Below, piece after piece: positions 30,798 through 39,016 of a stretch of 64,000 bases of DNA (positions are counted from its first letter, which is position 1; every line of letters begins with the position of its first letter). Below the pieces are notes generated by a model. That model worked only from the letters and a program-made list of their open reading frames with translations. It was not told the origin of the DNA and did no database searches. Origin of the DNA: TMED14 sp003507115 (GTDB lineage Bacteria > Bacteroidota > Bacteroidia > Flavobacteriales > Schleiferiaceae); the NCBI GenBank assembly GCA_943787925.1, contig CALSOH010000002.1, forward strand, positions 558,001 to 622,000. Direction: 5' to 3'. Both the position numbers and the translations under genes were made by a program.

Positions 30798-30928
30798 GCT
30801 TATTCAGAAGGACACGAGGCCGAATGGCCATGTGCTCATCTACCTGCATGCTGCAGTGGGAGTTAGCACCCTTCTTCGGGGTTGCCAAGACGTCCTAGGG
30901 CCCTTCCCTCGGTCTTTCTGGATAAGCA
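30798..30928 (-). promoter_or_regulatory. SAM-I (S-box) riboswitch upstream of metH
   Basis: On the minus strand: CTTATCCAGAAAG opens the P1 stem, then CCGAGGGAAGGGCCC, TTGGCAACC, GGTGCTAACTCC and GGTAGATGAG follow in S-box order. The closing strand CTTCTGAATAAGC pairs with the opening. The start codon of the metH N-terminal gene follows about 20 bases later with no clear T-rich terminator, so control may act at translation start. It should switch the metH-metH-metF operon off when SAM is high. Confidence 0.92.
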
Positions 30929-30931
30929 TGG

Positions 30932-30939
30932 CAAAAGTA
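30932..30939 (-). promoter_or_regulatory. -7 box (TACTTTTG) for the metH riboswitch transcript
   Basis: TACTTTTG, a TAnnTTTG box, ends four bases before the G that opens the riboswitch, which fits transcription starting at or near the aptamer. Confidence 0.65.
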
Positions 30940-31040
30940 GGAGTTAGAGATGATTTTATATGGCTTTTGATGTTCTAATTGAATTTTTTCAATGTAGCTT
31001 TCCCCCAACAACCCTCGAATCCCTTAGAATTGTGAAAAAG

Positions 31041-32279
31041 ATGCAGCCTGAATCGCTCATGATGACACATGGATATGTGCCAGAATGGAGCGAAAATGCC
31101 GTTAAATGTCCTATTTACCAGACGAGTACTTTTGTTTTTCCTAATGCTGAAGCGGGGAAGCGCTTTTTTGCACTCGCCTACGGAAAAACAGAGGCACTCC
31201 ATGGCGAGCAGCCCGGACTCATCTACAGCAGACTGAATAATCCCAATCTCCAAATCCTTGAAGAGCGATTAGCTCTATGGGAGGAGGCCGATGGAGCAGC
31301 CGTATTCGAGAGTGGAATGTCGGCGATTTCTACCGTGTTCTTAACATTTTTAAAACCCGGTGACAGACTACTCATTTCTAACCCCGTGTATGGTGGGACG
31401 CATCATTTTGTCCATCATTACCTTCCTTCCATTGGGGTCCATGTGGAGCATTTTACGGCGGAGACAGACCTAAAATCACTGAAAGAGGAACTTTGCCAGC
31501 CTGGGCGAGGCGAAGAAATCAAACTGATTTATGCAGAAACTCCTGCCAATCCTACCAATGACGTAATCGATTTGGAGGCCCTCGGTCAGCTCAAAAAGGC
31601 CCTGATGGAAGCCCATAAAACAGAAGTTCGCATGGCTGTGGATAACACCTACTTAGGTCCGATTTGGCAGAAGCCAATGGAGTGGGGGGCGGATATGTCG
31701 TGTTACTCCGCCACAAAGTTTCTATCGGGACACTCGGACCTCATTGCAGGGGCTGTAACAGGAACGGCTGAGTCCATTCAAGCGATTAAAACCCTTCGAA
31801 CATTTTTGGGAAACATGGCTTCGCCCAACACCTGTTGGCTGTTGACTCGCAGTTTAGAAACCTTAAAAATTCGCATGACAAGGCAATCTGAAAATGCCTT
31901 GCATGTGGTGCGATTTTTGGAATCACATCCGAAGGTGACCCGAGTTTATTTTCCTGGATGGCCGAGTCAAGGATCAGATCAAATGGCTATTCATCAGAAG
32001 CAAAGTGCGTCACATGGCGCTATGATTTCTTTTGATGTTCAGGGAGGAGAATCTTCTGCGTTTACAGTGCTGAATAATGTTCTCCTGATTAAACTCGCTG
32101 TGAGTTTAGGGAGTAATGAAAGCCTGGCACAGCACCCATACCACATGACCCATGCAGACATGCCCGATGATGAAAAGGAATCATTGCACCTCACTGACGC
32201 GATGATTCGTCTAAGCGTTGGCATTGAAGACCCCGAAGATTTAATCCAAGACCTCCGTCAAGCGTTGGACCTCGTTTAG
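31041..32279 (+). CDS. Cys/Met-metabolism PLP enzyme (cystathionine/methionine gamma-lyase family)
   Basis: 412 residues from ATG 31041 (MQPESLMMTHGY); the frame is open to 30960 but the upstream part is not family-like. Features: YSRLNNPNLQILEERLALWE, AVFESGMSAISTV, YAETPANPTNDVIDLEAL, MAVDNTYLGP and the PLP lysine in SCYSATKFLSGHSDLIAGAV. The family includes gamma-synthase and gamma-lyases acting on sulfur amino acids; the exact reaction is not clear, but its place between metH and metK fits methionine or homocysteine turnover. It is poorer in GC than its neighbours (about 42% over 31861-31920 by my count), so it may have been acquired. Confidence 0.88.
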   Translation: MQPESLMMTHGYVPEWSENAVKCPIYQTSTFVFPNAEAGKRFFALAYGKTEALHGEQPGLIYSRLNNPNLQILEERLALWEEADGAAVFESGMSAISTVFLTFLKPGDRLLISNPVYGGTHHFVHHYLPSIGVHVEHFTAETDLKSLKEELCQPGRGEEIKLIYAETPANPTNDVIDLEALGQLKKALMEAHKTEVRMAVDNTYLGPIWQKPMEWGADMSCYSATKFLSGHSDLIAGAVTGTAESIQAIKTLRTFLGNMASPNTCWLLTRSLETLKIRMTRQSENALHVVRFLESHPKVTRVYFPGWPSQGSDQMAIHQKQSASHGAMISFDVQGGESSAFTVLNNVLLIKLAVSLGSNESLAQHPYHMTHADMPDDEKESLHLTDAMIRLSVGIEDPEDLIQDLRQALDLV

Positions 32280-32287
32280 TACATTTG
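32280..32287 (+). promoter_or_regulatory. -7 box (TACATTTG) for metK
   Basis: TACATTTG overlaps the end of the PLP enzyme gene. It stands 5 bases before the P1 stem of the SAM-II-like element, so the transcript would begin at the aptamer. Confidence 0.65.
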
Positions 32288-32290
32288 CCC

Positions 32291-32345
32291 TGCGTGGAAG
32301 GATTTGTCCGATTGCAACCACGGTAAAAAATGCTAAACACGGCTC
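32291..32345 (+). promoter_or_regulatory. SAM-II-like riboswitch upstream of metK
   Basis: A five-pair stem CGTGG (32293-32297) / CCACG (32318-32322) encloses GATTTGTCCG and ATTGCAA. After it come TAAAAAATG and CTAAACACGG. The order GATTT..CCG, TTGCAA, closing stem, TAAA..GCTAAA matches the SAM-II consensus. The loop CCG (32308-32310) can pair with CGG (32340-32342) to form the expected pseudoknot. The start codon is 60 bases on. SAM-V has a related core and cannot be ruled out by eye. Confidence 0.75.
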
Positions 32346-32405
32346 TCCGCGTACAGCATCCTTACCGTTTCCCGGCGCCCCTCCATAGCCCTAAACCTTT
32401 TTGCT

Positions 32406-33686
32406 ATGAGCTACCTATTTACCTCTGAATCTGTGTCCGAAGGGCACCCCGACAAAATCGCAGACCAAATCTCCGATGCCCTCGTCGACCATTTCATTGC
32501 TTTTGATGCCGAGTCCAAAGTGGCTTGCGAAACCCTTGTCACTACAGGCCAAGTAGTTTTGGCCGGGGAGGTCAAGTCCAAGACCTACATCGATGCGCAG
32601 GAGATTGCCCGCGACGTGATCCGCAAGATTGGATACACGAAGTCCGAGTACATGTTTGAAGCCAACTCCTGTGGGGTTTTGAGCGCCATTCACGAGCAAT
32701 CGCCCGACATCAACCAAGGGGTGGATCGCGCCTCCAAAGAGGAGCAAGGCGCGGGCGACCAAGGTATCATGTTTGGTTATGCCACGGATGAGACCGACAA
32801 CTACATGCCTTTGGCCCTAGAGCTGAGCCATCTTTTGTTGCGCGAGCTCGCCGCCATTCGCAAGGAGGGCAAAGCGATGAAGTACTTGCGCCCGGACTCC
32901 AAGAGCCAGGTGACCATCCGCTACAGCGACCGCGACGTGCCCGAAGCCATCGACACAGTCGTTATTTCCACCCAGCACGACGACTTCGCGGACGAAAAAG
33001 CGATGCAAGAAAAAATTGCGGCGGACATTCAACGCTACCTCATCCCGCGCATCAAGAAGCAGTTACCCCGTCGCGTTCAGCGCCTCTTCACCAAAGACGT
33101 GCGCTATTTGATCAACCCCACGGGCAAGTTTGTCATCGGTGGTCCTCACGGCGACACCGGTTTGACCGGCCGAAAAATCATCGTCGATACCTACGGCGGC
33201 AAGGGGGCCCACGGCGGTGGTGCCTTCTCCGGCAAGGACCCCTCGAAGGTGGACCGTTCTGCGGCGTATGCGGCGCGCTATGTGGCCAAAAACCTCGTAG
33301 CTGCTGGTGTGGCCAAGCAGGTTTTGGTCCAATTGGCCTACGCCATTGGCGTCGCCGAGCCTGTGGGCTTTTACATCAACACCTACAACACAGCCAAGGT
33401 CCGTGGTGCGGATGGGAAGAAGTTGACGGACGGCGCGATTGCTCAGACCGTTCAGTCTTTGTTTGACCTTCGCCCGTATGGGATTGAAACCAAGTTTGGC
33501 CTGCGTCAACCCATCTACGCAGAGACGGCTGCCTATGGCCATATGGGACGAAACCCTGAAACGGTTGAGAAGCAATTCAAACGTCCCACAGACAAAGGCA
33601 TCGAAGTCAAAACGATCAAGGTGAATCTCTTCACGTGGGAAAAGTTGGATTCGGTAGCCACGATTCAAAAGGCCTTCGGTCTCTAA
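32406..33686 (+). CDS. metK: S-adenosylmethionine synthase
   Basis: 426 residues. Signatures: SVSEGHPDKIADQISDALVD, GAGDQGIMFGYATDETDNYM and GGGAFSGKDPSKVDRSAAYA. It joins methionine and ATP to give SAM in the cytoplasm. It is somewhat longer than the ~390-residue enteric enzyme, as in other Bacteroidota. It stands convergent with ahcY, behind the SAM-II-like element, so its own product should repress it. Confidence 0.97.
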   Translation: MSYLFTSESVSEGHPDKIADQISDALVDHFIAFDAESKVACETLVTTGQVVLAGEVKSKTYIDAQEIARDVIRKIGYTKSEYMFEANSCGVLSAIHEQSPDINQGVDRASKEEQGAGDQGIMFGYATDETDNYMPLALELSHLLLRELAAIRKEGKAMKYLRPDSKSQVTIRYSDRDVPEAIDTVVISTQHDDFADEKAMQEKIAADIQRYLIPRIKKQLPRRVQRLFTKDVRYLINPTGKFVIGGPHGDTGLTGRKIIVDTYGGKGAHGGGAFSGKDPSKVDRSAAYAARYVAKNLVAAGVAKQVLVQLAYAIGVAEPVGFYINTYNTAKVRGADGKKLTDGAIAQTVQSLFDLRPYGIETKFGLRQPIYAETAAYGHMGRNPETVEKQFKRPTDKGIEVKTIKVNLFTWEKLDSVATIQKAFGL

Positions 33687-33706
33687 GCCGATTTTCCTTC
33701 AATTAA

Positions 33707-33731
33707 AAAGGGCGCCCAGTGGGCGCCCTTT
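33707..33731. terminator. Bidirectional terminator between metK and ahcY
   Basis: AAAGGGCGCCCA, loop GT and its complement, ending in TTT on both strands, between convergent stops. Confidence 0.9.
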
Positions 33732-33752
33732 ATGTTTAGAATCTTTCCGCTC

Positions 33753-35063
33753 TTAATAGCGATAGGTTTCGGGCTTGAAGGGACCCTCGACGGTTACGCC
33801 GATGTAATCCGCTTGGTCCTTCGATAGCGTATCCAATTCTGCGCCGACCGCGGCCAGGTGCAAGAAGGCCACCTTCTCGTCCAAGTGCTTGGGGAGGGTG
33901 AATACCTCGTTGGGGTATTTACCTGGATTCGTATACAATTCGATTTGGGCCAACACTTGGTTCGTGAAACTGTTGGACATCACAAAGCTGGGGTGGCCCG
34001 TGGCACAACCCAAGTTCACGAGACGACCTTCCGCCAAGACAATGATGTCGTTTCCGTCCACGTTGTACAAGTCTACCTGAGGCTTGATGGTGGATTTGGT
34101 CTGTCCATGGTTCTTGTTGAGCCAAGCCATGTCGATTTCATTGTCAAAGTGGCCAATGTTGCACACGACGGTCTTGTCCTTCATCGCCTTGAAGTGGCGG
34201 TCGACAATAATGTTCTTGTTGCCGGTGGAGGTGATGACGATGCCCGCCATGCCTACTACGTCGTCCATGCGGCGAACTTCAAACCCGTCCATCACAGCCT
34301 GAAGGGCACAAATGGGGTCGATTTCGGTCACGATGACACGCGCGCCCGCCGCCTTGAATGAAGCCGCGGTACCCTTGCCGACGTCTCCGTATCCTGCGCA
34401 GACGACCACCTTGCCGGCAATCATCAAGTCCGTCGCACGGCGGATGGCGTCTACCGCAGACTCACGGCAGCCGTACTTGTTGTCAAATTTGCTCTTGGTG
34501 ACAGAGTCGTTCACGTTGATGGCGGGCATAGGCAAGGTGCCTTTAATCATGCGCTCATACAAACGGTGTACCCCCGTGGTCGTCTCTTCAGACAAGCCGC
34601 CGATACCCGGAGCCAATTCGGGGTAGCGATCCAAGACCATGTTGGTCAAGTCTCCTCCATCGTCCAAAATCATATTTAAGGGTTGACGGTCTTCGCCAAA
34701 GAACAAGGTCTGTTCAATGCACCAATCAAACTCTTCCTCGTTCATTCCCTTCCAAGCATACACGGGGATGCCTGCAGCGGCCATGGCGGCCGCAGCATGA
34801 TCTTGCGTGGAGAAAATATTGCAGGAAGACCAGGTTACGTCCGCGCCCAGTTCTACCAAGGTTTCGATGAGCACCGCCGTTTGGATGGTCATGTGCAAGC
34901 AGCCCGCAACACGCGCTCCCGCTAGGGGCTTGGAGGCGCCGTATTCGCTTCGCAGGGCCATCAAGCCGGGCATTTCTGCTTCGGCGAGAGTAATTTCCTT
35001 GCGGCCCCACTCGGCCAGGGACAGGTCTTTGACTTTATAGGGGATATAGTTGGTGGCTGCCAT
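33753..35063 (-). CDS. ahcY: Adenosylhomocysteinase
   Basis: 436 residues from the ATG at 35061-35063; the open frame reaches further but the extra part is unlike the family. Features: YKVKDLSLAEWGRKEITLAE, ALGADVTWSSCNIFSTQDHA-type segment, DDGGDLTNMVL, the NAD loop CAGYGDVGKGTAASF, and the C-terminal PFKPETYRY. It splits S-adenosylhomocysteine to adenosine and homocysteine, closing the cycle with MetH and MetK. Confidence 0.97.
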   Translation of the reverse strand: MAATNYIPYKVKDLSLAEWGRKEITLAEAEMPGLMALRSEYGASKPLAGARVAGCLHMTIQTAVLIETLVELGADVTWSSCNIFSTQDHAAAAMAAAGIPVYAWKGMNEEEFDWCIEQTLFFGEDRQPLNMILDDGGDLTNMVLDRYPELAPGIGGLSEETTTGVHRLYERMIKGTLPMPAINVNDSVTKSKFDNKYGCRESAVDAIRRATDLMIAGKVVVCAGYGDVGKGTAASFKAAGARVIVTEIDPICALQAVMDGFEVRRMDDVVGMAGIVITSTGNKNIIVDRHFKAMKDKTVVCNIGHFDNEIDMAWLNKNHGQTKSTIKPQVDLYNVDGNDIIVLAEGRLVNLGCATGHPSFVMSNSFTNQVLAQIELYTNPGKYPNEVFTLPKHLDEKVAFLHLAAVGAELDTLSKDQADYIGVTVEGPFKPETYRY

Positions 35064-35102
35064 AATTTCCTTGAATTTTGCTTTGTTTATGGTTTGGAAC
35101 GG

Positions 35103-35110
35103 CAAAAGTA
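35103..35110 (-). promoter_or_regulatory. -7 box (TACTTTTG) for ahcY
   Basis: TACTTTTG on the minus strand, 40 bases before the ahcY start. No SAH riboswitch is visible in the short leader. Confidence 0.6.
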
Positions 35111-35154
35111 CAAAGAAGGTTTCGGAAGAGTTCCAAATTATTGGTCTTTTCGGC

Positions 35155-36300
35155 GTGAAATTAGGGCGTTGTCTTATCGATCCTATCTCACCCCCCCCCT
35201 CGCCGACCTTCCTTTCCCCGGCGGACCTAGGGCGCTGGGATGGCTTTTCGAACGATGGCCGCCGCTCCCACTTTCTCGCGGCTCGGGAAGCCCTCGAAGC
35301 CATTCGCCCCGGCCTAGCGGCGCTCATCCAGTACGATGGGGACAGGCCCTACGTAGAAATGGGACACATGAGCTTAAGCCATGGAGGCCTGCATGCCTGC
35401 GCCGTTTTCCATCCATACGCTTCTGTAGGGGTAGACGTCGAAGGCCCACGGCCACAGCTGCAGCGCATTGCCGGGAAATTTTTGCACACGGAAGAGCGCG
35501 CATTTTTGGAAGGGACGACCTCCGACTGGGGCCTCCGAATGGCCTGGGGAGGGAAGGAAGCCGTGTACAAAGCGGCGAAGACTCCGGGTTTGGTATTTGC
35601 CGAAGACATCCGCATCCTGCAATGGCCAAGTTTGGACCAAAACGACCCGGCAACAGCCCCCATGCGGGTCCGCTTGGCAGATGGACGCAGGTTTATCCTG
35701 TGGGTGGAGGCCCTGCCTCGTCCTGATGGGGAGGTGGATTGTGTCGTCACCGCGTTGGAACAGCCCCCCCATGCTCGCGTCGTGCTCACAGGGCCGGAGT
35801 CGTCTGGGAAAAGTACCCTGGCACATGACTTGTCAGAGGCCTTGGGTCAGCCTTTTGCGGCGGAAGCAGCGCGTGCCTACCTCGCTGAACAGCCCTTCCG
35901 AGGGATGGAGGACCTGCTGGCCATCCACCGCGCTCAGCGACAGGCCTCGGAGGAGCTGGTCTCCGGGAGCCCTGGGGAAAAGGTCGACGGGCTGCCAGTA
36001 GCGATTGAGGATACCGATGCGTTGACGACGTGGATTTGGGCGGAAGAGAAATTTGGTGAAGTGCCAGAAGAAATTCGAGCCGATTTTGCGCAGCACCCAC
36101 CCATGCTCTACCTACTATGTCATCCAGAGATTCCATGGCAGCCCGATCCATTGCGGGAAAATCCGATGGACCGAGAGCGACTGTTTGATCGTCATGTAGC
36201 CATACTGGAAGCCTGTGGCCATCCCTATGTCGTACTTCGTGGGGACCGGTCGGAGCGCCTGGCGGAAGCGCTTCGGGTGCTTCGCGCTTGGGGTATTTGA
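35155..36300 (+). CDS. 4'-phosphopantetheinyl transferase fused to a NadR-like ATPase/kinase
   Basis: About 381 residues from GTG 35155; ATG 35089 is an alternative, so the start is uncertain. Residues ~20-205 are a Sfp-type phosphopantetheinyl transferase: SLSHGGLHACAVF, the Mg site SVGVDVEGPR, HTEERAF and WGGKEAVYK. It would attach the 4'-phosphopantetheine arm to acyl carrier protein. From ~210 a second domain begins with a P-loop, VVLTGPESSGKSTLAHDLSE, then EAARAYLAEQPF and IEDTDALTTWIW, as in the nicotinamide riboside kinase part of NadR (AAA_28 group). The two are read in one frame joined by only a few residues (LEQPPHA). In relatives I know them as separate genes. The next gene is the TPP-controlled receptor. 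Confidence 0.85.
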   Translation: MKLGRCLIDPISPPPSPTFLSPADLGRWDGFSNDGRRSHFLAAREALEAIRPGLAALIQYDGDRPYVEMGHMSLSHGGLHACAVFHPYASVGVDVEGPRPQLQRIAGKFLHTEERAFLEGTTSDWGLRMAWGGKEAVYKAAKTPGLVFAEDIRILQWPSLDQNDPATAPMRVRLADGRRFILWVEALPRPDGEVDCVVTALEQPPHARVVLTGPESSGKSTLAHDLSEALGQPFAAEAARAYLAEQPFRGMEDLLAIHRAQRQASEELVSGSPGEKVDGLPVAIEDTDALTTWIWAEEKFGEVPEEIRADFAQHPPMLYLLCHPEIPWQPDPLRENPMDRERLFDRHVAILEACGHPYVVLRGDRSERLAEALRVLRAWGI

Positions 36301-36339
36301 GGCGATGGGAATGGAAGCGGCGGTTTGCGGCCCTTCGCG

Positions 36340-36347
36340 TACATTTG
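36340..36347 (+). promoter_or_regulatory. -7 box (TACATTTG) for the TPP riboswitch transcript
   Basis: TACATTTG starts 40 bases after the stop of the fusion gene and ends three bases before the aptamer, so the receptor has its own promoter. Confidence 0.65.
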
Positions 36348-36350
36348 TCC

Positions 36351-36424
36351 CACACAGGGGTGCCGGATTCGGCTGAGATGATACCCTACGAACCTGGGCA
36401 GGTTATGCTGCCAAGGAAGTGGAA
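36351..36424 (+). promoter_or_regulatory. TPP riboswitch (THI element)
   Basis: The conserved blocks occur in order: ACAGGGGTGCC, GGCTGAGATGATACCC, GAACCTGGGCAGGTTATG and CTGCCAAGGAAGTG. These are the pyrimidine-binding (CTGAGA) and pyrophosphate-binding arms of the TPP aptamer. About 60 bases separate it from the start codon of the TonB receptor. Confidence 0.93.
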
Positions 36425-36484
36425 AAGCCCATTTGGGCGGCCTAGATCAGGCACCTCGCTGTGTAATTTCAAAACCCAGCGAGT

Positions 36485-38836
36485 ATGAAAACCACCGCAT
36501 TTGCCCTTCTGACTGTCAGCGCATTCACGCTGCATGCACAACTCCTTGACACGGCATCATTGCCCAAAGTTTCCCTGCCCAGCGTGGAACTTTTGGAGGT
36601 TCGCGCCTCGGAGCGCACGCCGATGACGGCGAAGACTATCACCATTACGAGTATTGATGAACGTAGTTTTTCTAAAAGCTACCTCTCCAATATGAATACG
36701 GGGCAGGACATTCCCTATGTGCTGCAATTTTTGCCTTCCATGACGCAGTCGTCGGATGCAGGTACGGGGATGGGCTACACGTACTTGCGTATGCGCGGAA
36801 TGGACCAAACGCGCATCAACGTCACCATCAACGGGGCGCCCGTGAATGACCCTGAGTCGCATGGAGTTTTTTGGGTGAATACGCCCGATTTGACGTCTTC
36901 CTTGAGCAGTGTCCAGATTCAGCGAGGGGTGGGGACATCTACGGTAGGTGCGGGGGCCTTTGGCGGGTCCATTTCCATGGAGGTGGGCGTCCCCAACCAA
37001 AAAGCTTCGACCCTACTCACTTTGGGTGGGGGATCGTACGGGAGCAGCCGCGCGTCGGTGGTGATGCATTCGGGCGCGGTGGGCTTCAAGGGGCAAAAAG
37101 ACAAGCCCTTTACATTTATGGGCCGCTATTCCAGTCTGCAGAGCATGGGGTTCATCGACCGCTCGGCGGTGGATTTGACGTCGTATTTAATTTCGGGCCA
37201 AGCGCGATTCAAAGACGGGTATGTGCGTTTGGTGCATTTCAGCGGCGAAGAGCGCACGCAGCAAGCCTGGTGGGGCATTCCGGAGGCGAAGTACCGCGGC
37301 GACAACCAAGGGGTGGAGGATTATATCGCGCGGAACTATTTGGATTCGGCCGATGCGGAGAATTTGCGACGTTCGCGCGACCGCACCTACAACTACTACC
37401 GCTACCCGAATGAAATCGACCAATACCGCCAAGCGCACACGCAGTTTATCACCAAGGTCTACCTGCCTCGAAACTGGGATTTGAACATCACCACCTACTT
37501 CGTGAGCGGCAAAGGCTACTTTGAGCAGTACCGCGCCGGGGATGCCTTCGCCGATTATGGCCTGGAAAATCCGGTGATCAACGGGGATACCATGTACACC
37601 ACCGACCTCTTTCGCCAGCGCTGGTTGGACAACTTTATGATTGGCACCAACGCGTCTTTGGTCAAACAAGTGGGCGATCGCAAATACGTCCTGGGGGGCT
37701 TTTGGAATGGTTACCTCGGCGATCACTTCGGCACTCTGCCCTGGATGCGCATCAATCCCCTTCCGAGCATTGGGACAACCTACAATTTTTGGCTGGACCG
37801 CGAGGACTTCCAGGGCGCCAACGAGTACCGCTACTACCAGGCGGTGGGCGATAAAATGGACGTGACCGGCTACGCGAAGGCCGAAATTCCCTTTGGTCCC
37901 TTTGTGGCCTATGGCGATTTGCAGGTCCGAAATGTGGCCTACTACATCTACGGCCTCGGCGACGATCAGACGCGTTTGGATTTGGACTATAATCAACTCT
38001 TTTTCAACCCGAAAGCCGGCCTCGACTGGCATCATGTCGCGGACAACAACGCCATCCACCGCGTCTACCTTTCGGGCGCGATCGCCAACCGCGAACCCAA
38101 CCGAAACGACTTTGTTGACCGCCGCGACCTCGAAGCCCCCAAAGCCGAAAGCCTCTTTGACCTCGAAACGGGCTACATCCTCGCAGGCCCCAACTACCGC
38201 CTCGAAGCCACCGGCTACGCCATGGAATACAAAGACCAGCTCGTCCCCACCGGGGCCCTCAACGACGTCGGAGCCCTCCTGCGCACCAACGTGGACCGAA
38301 GCTTCCGACGCGGCATCGAGCTCGCGGCCGAAAGCCGAGTGGGCCAACACTGGAGCCTCTTCGCCAATGCAACGTTCAGCAATAACCGCATCGCAGCATT
38401 TGAAGAGGTGCTCTACGACTACCTTGATTACTCTGAAGTCAAAACGTTGTACACCAATACACCCATTGCCTTCTCCCCCGCATTCATGGGCAATGCCATC
38501 CTCAAATATGTATGGATCGCAGATGCGATGGATCCTCAGGAGCCGCAAGCCTATGTGGCCCTTCGCGCCAAGACGGTTGGACGCCAATTTTTGGACAACA
38601 CGGGCCAGCAGTCGCGCAGTTTAGACCCCTACCAAACGTTTGACTTGCAGTTCAGTGCTCCCGCCACCTGGGGGACGATCAAAGTGGATTTCCTCAATGT
38701 CTTAAACGCTCAGTATGCGCCGAACGGTTACACCTGGGGCTATCTCTATGGTGGTCAACGCACCGACGAAAACTTCTACTATCCCATGGCCGGCCGAATG
38801 ATCATGCTGACCTATACGTTGGGGTTGGAGGGCTAA
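36485..38836 (+). CDS. TonB-dependent receptor under TPP control, probable thiamin receptor
   Basis: 783 residues, intact. Signal peptide MKTTAFALLTVSAFTLHAQ. There is no carboxypeptidase-like domain; the plug begins about residue 60 (DIPYVLQFLPSMTQSSDAGT, LRMRGMDQTRINVTINGAPV, GVFWVNTPDLTSSLSSVQIQ). A 22-strand-type barrel follows, with a last strand MIMLTYTLGL. The TPP riboswitch in the leader is the main evidence for the ligand: TPP-regulated TonB receptors in Bacteroidota are held to take up thiamin or its precursors. No inner-membrane PnuT-like transporter lies beside it. The gene ends at a CTAG-type repeat. Confidence 0.9.
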   Translation: MKTTAFALLTVSAFTLHAQLLDTASLPKVSLPSVELLEVRASERTPMTAKTITITSIDERSFSKSYLSNMNTGQDIPYVLQFLPSMTQSSDAGTGMGYTYLRMRGMDQTRINVTINGAPVNDPESHGVFWVNTPDLTSSLSSVQIQRGVGTSTVGAGAFGGSISMEVGVPNQKASTLLTLGGGSYGSSRASVVMHSGAVGFKGQKDKPFTFMGRYSSLQSMGFIDRSAVDLTSYLISGQARFKDGYVRLVHFSGEERTQQAWWGIPEAKYRGDNQGVEDYIARNYLDSADAENLRRSRDRTYNYYRYPNEIDQYRQAHTQFITKVYLPRNWDLNITTYFVSGKGYFEQYRAGDAFADYGLENPVINGDTMYTTDLFRQRWLDNFMIGTNASLVKQVGDRKYVLGGFWNGYLGDHFGTLPWMRINPLPSIGTTYNFWLDREDFQGANEYRYYQAVGDKMDVTGYAKAEIPFGPFVAYGDLQVRNVAYYIYGLGDDQTRLDLDYNQLFFNPKAGLDWHHVADNNAIHRVYLSGAIANREPNRNDFVDRRDLEAPKAESLFDLETGYILAGPNYRLEATGYAMEYKDQLVPTGALNDVGALLRTNVDRSFRRGIELAAESRVGQHWSLFANATFSNNRIAAFEEVLYDYLDYSEVKTLYTNTPIAFSPAFMGNAILKYVWIADAMDPQEPQAYVALRAKTVGRQFLDNTGQQSRSLDPYQTFDLQFSAPATWGTIKVDFLNVLNAQYAPNGYTWGYLYGGQRTDENFYYPMAGRMIMLTYTLGLEG

Positions 38837-38880
38837 GGAGCGCCTTCGGCGCGCTAGAGGGCTAGAGGGCTAGAGGGCTT
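38837..38880 (+). repeat. CTAG-rich intergenic repeat, copy 2
   Basis: Directly after the stop: GCGCCTTCGGCGC followed by GCTAGAGG and further perfect GCTAGAGG units, in the same orientation relative to the preceding gene as copy 1. Confidence 0.8.
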
Positions 38881-38967
38881 GGCAAATCACATCAAAGTTC
38901 CGGCGCGCAGCGAAGGTCCGCACCACATTTCAAGGGTAAAAGAGAATAAACGTTTAAGGGAAAAGAC

Positions 38968-39012
38968 ACAGCGCGAAGCGCGAGCTCTCTCAGCTTCAGG
39001 GCGCAGCCCGAG
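38968..39012 (+). repeat. CTAG/GCGCGAAGCGC-type repeat, degenerate copy
   Basis: CAGCGCGAAGCGCG followed by AGCTCTCTCAGCTTCAGG and CCTCCTAGC. It shares words with the reverse complement of the repeat and with the block at 44634, and reaches the 3' end of ribF. Confidence 0.55.
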
Positions 39013-39016
39013 CCTC

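Noticed and set aside
35063..35155. SAH riboswitch in front of ahcY
   Set aside because: The space to the promoter box is only about 40 bases and lacks the conserved SAH aptamer blocks.
37187..38587. Open frame of 466 codons on the minus strand inside the TPP-controlled receptor
   Set aside because: Antisense shadow of an intact TonB receptor; no family features.
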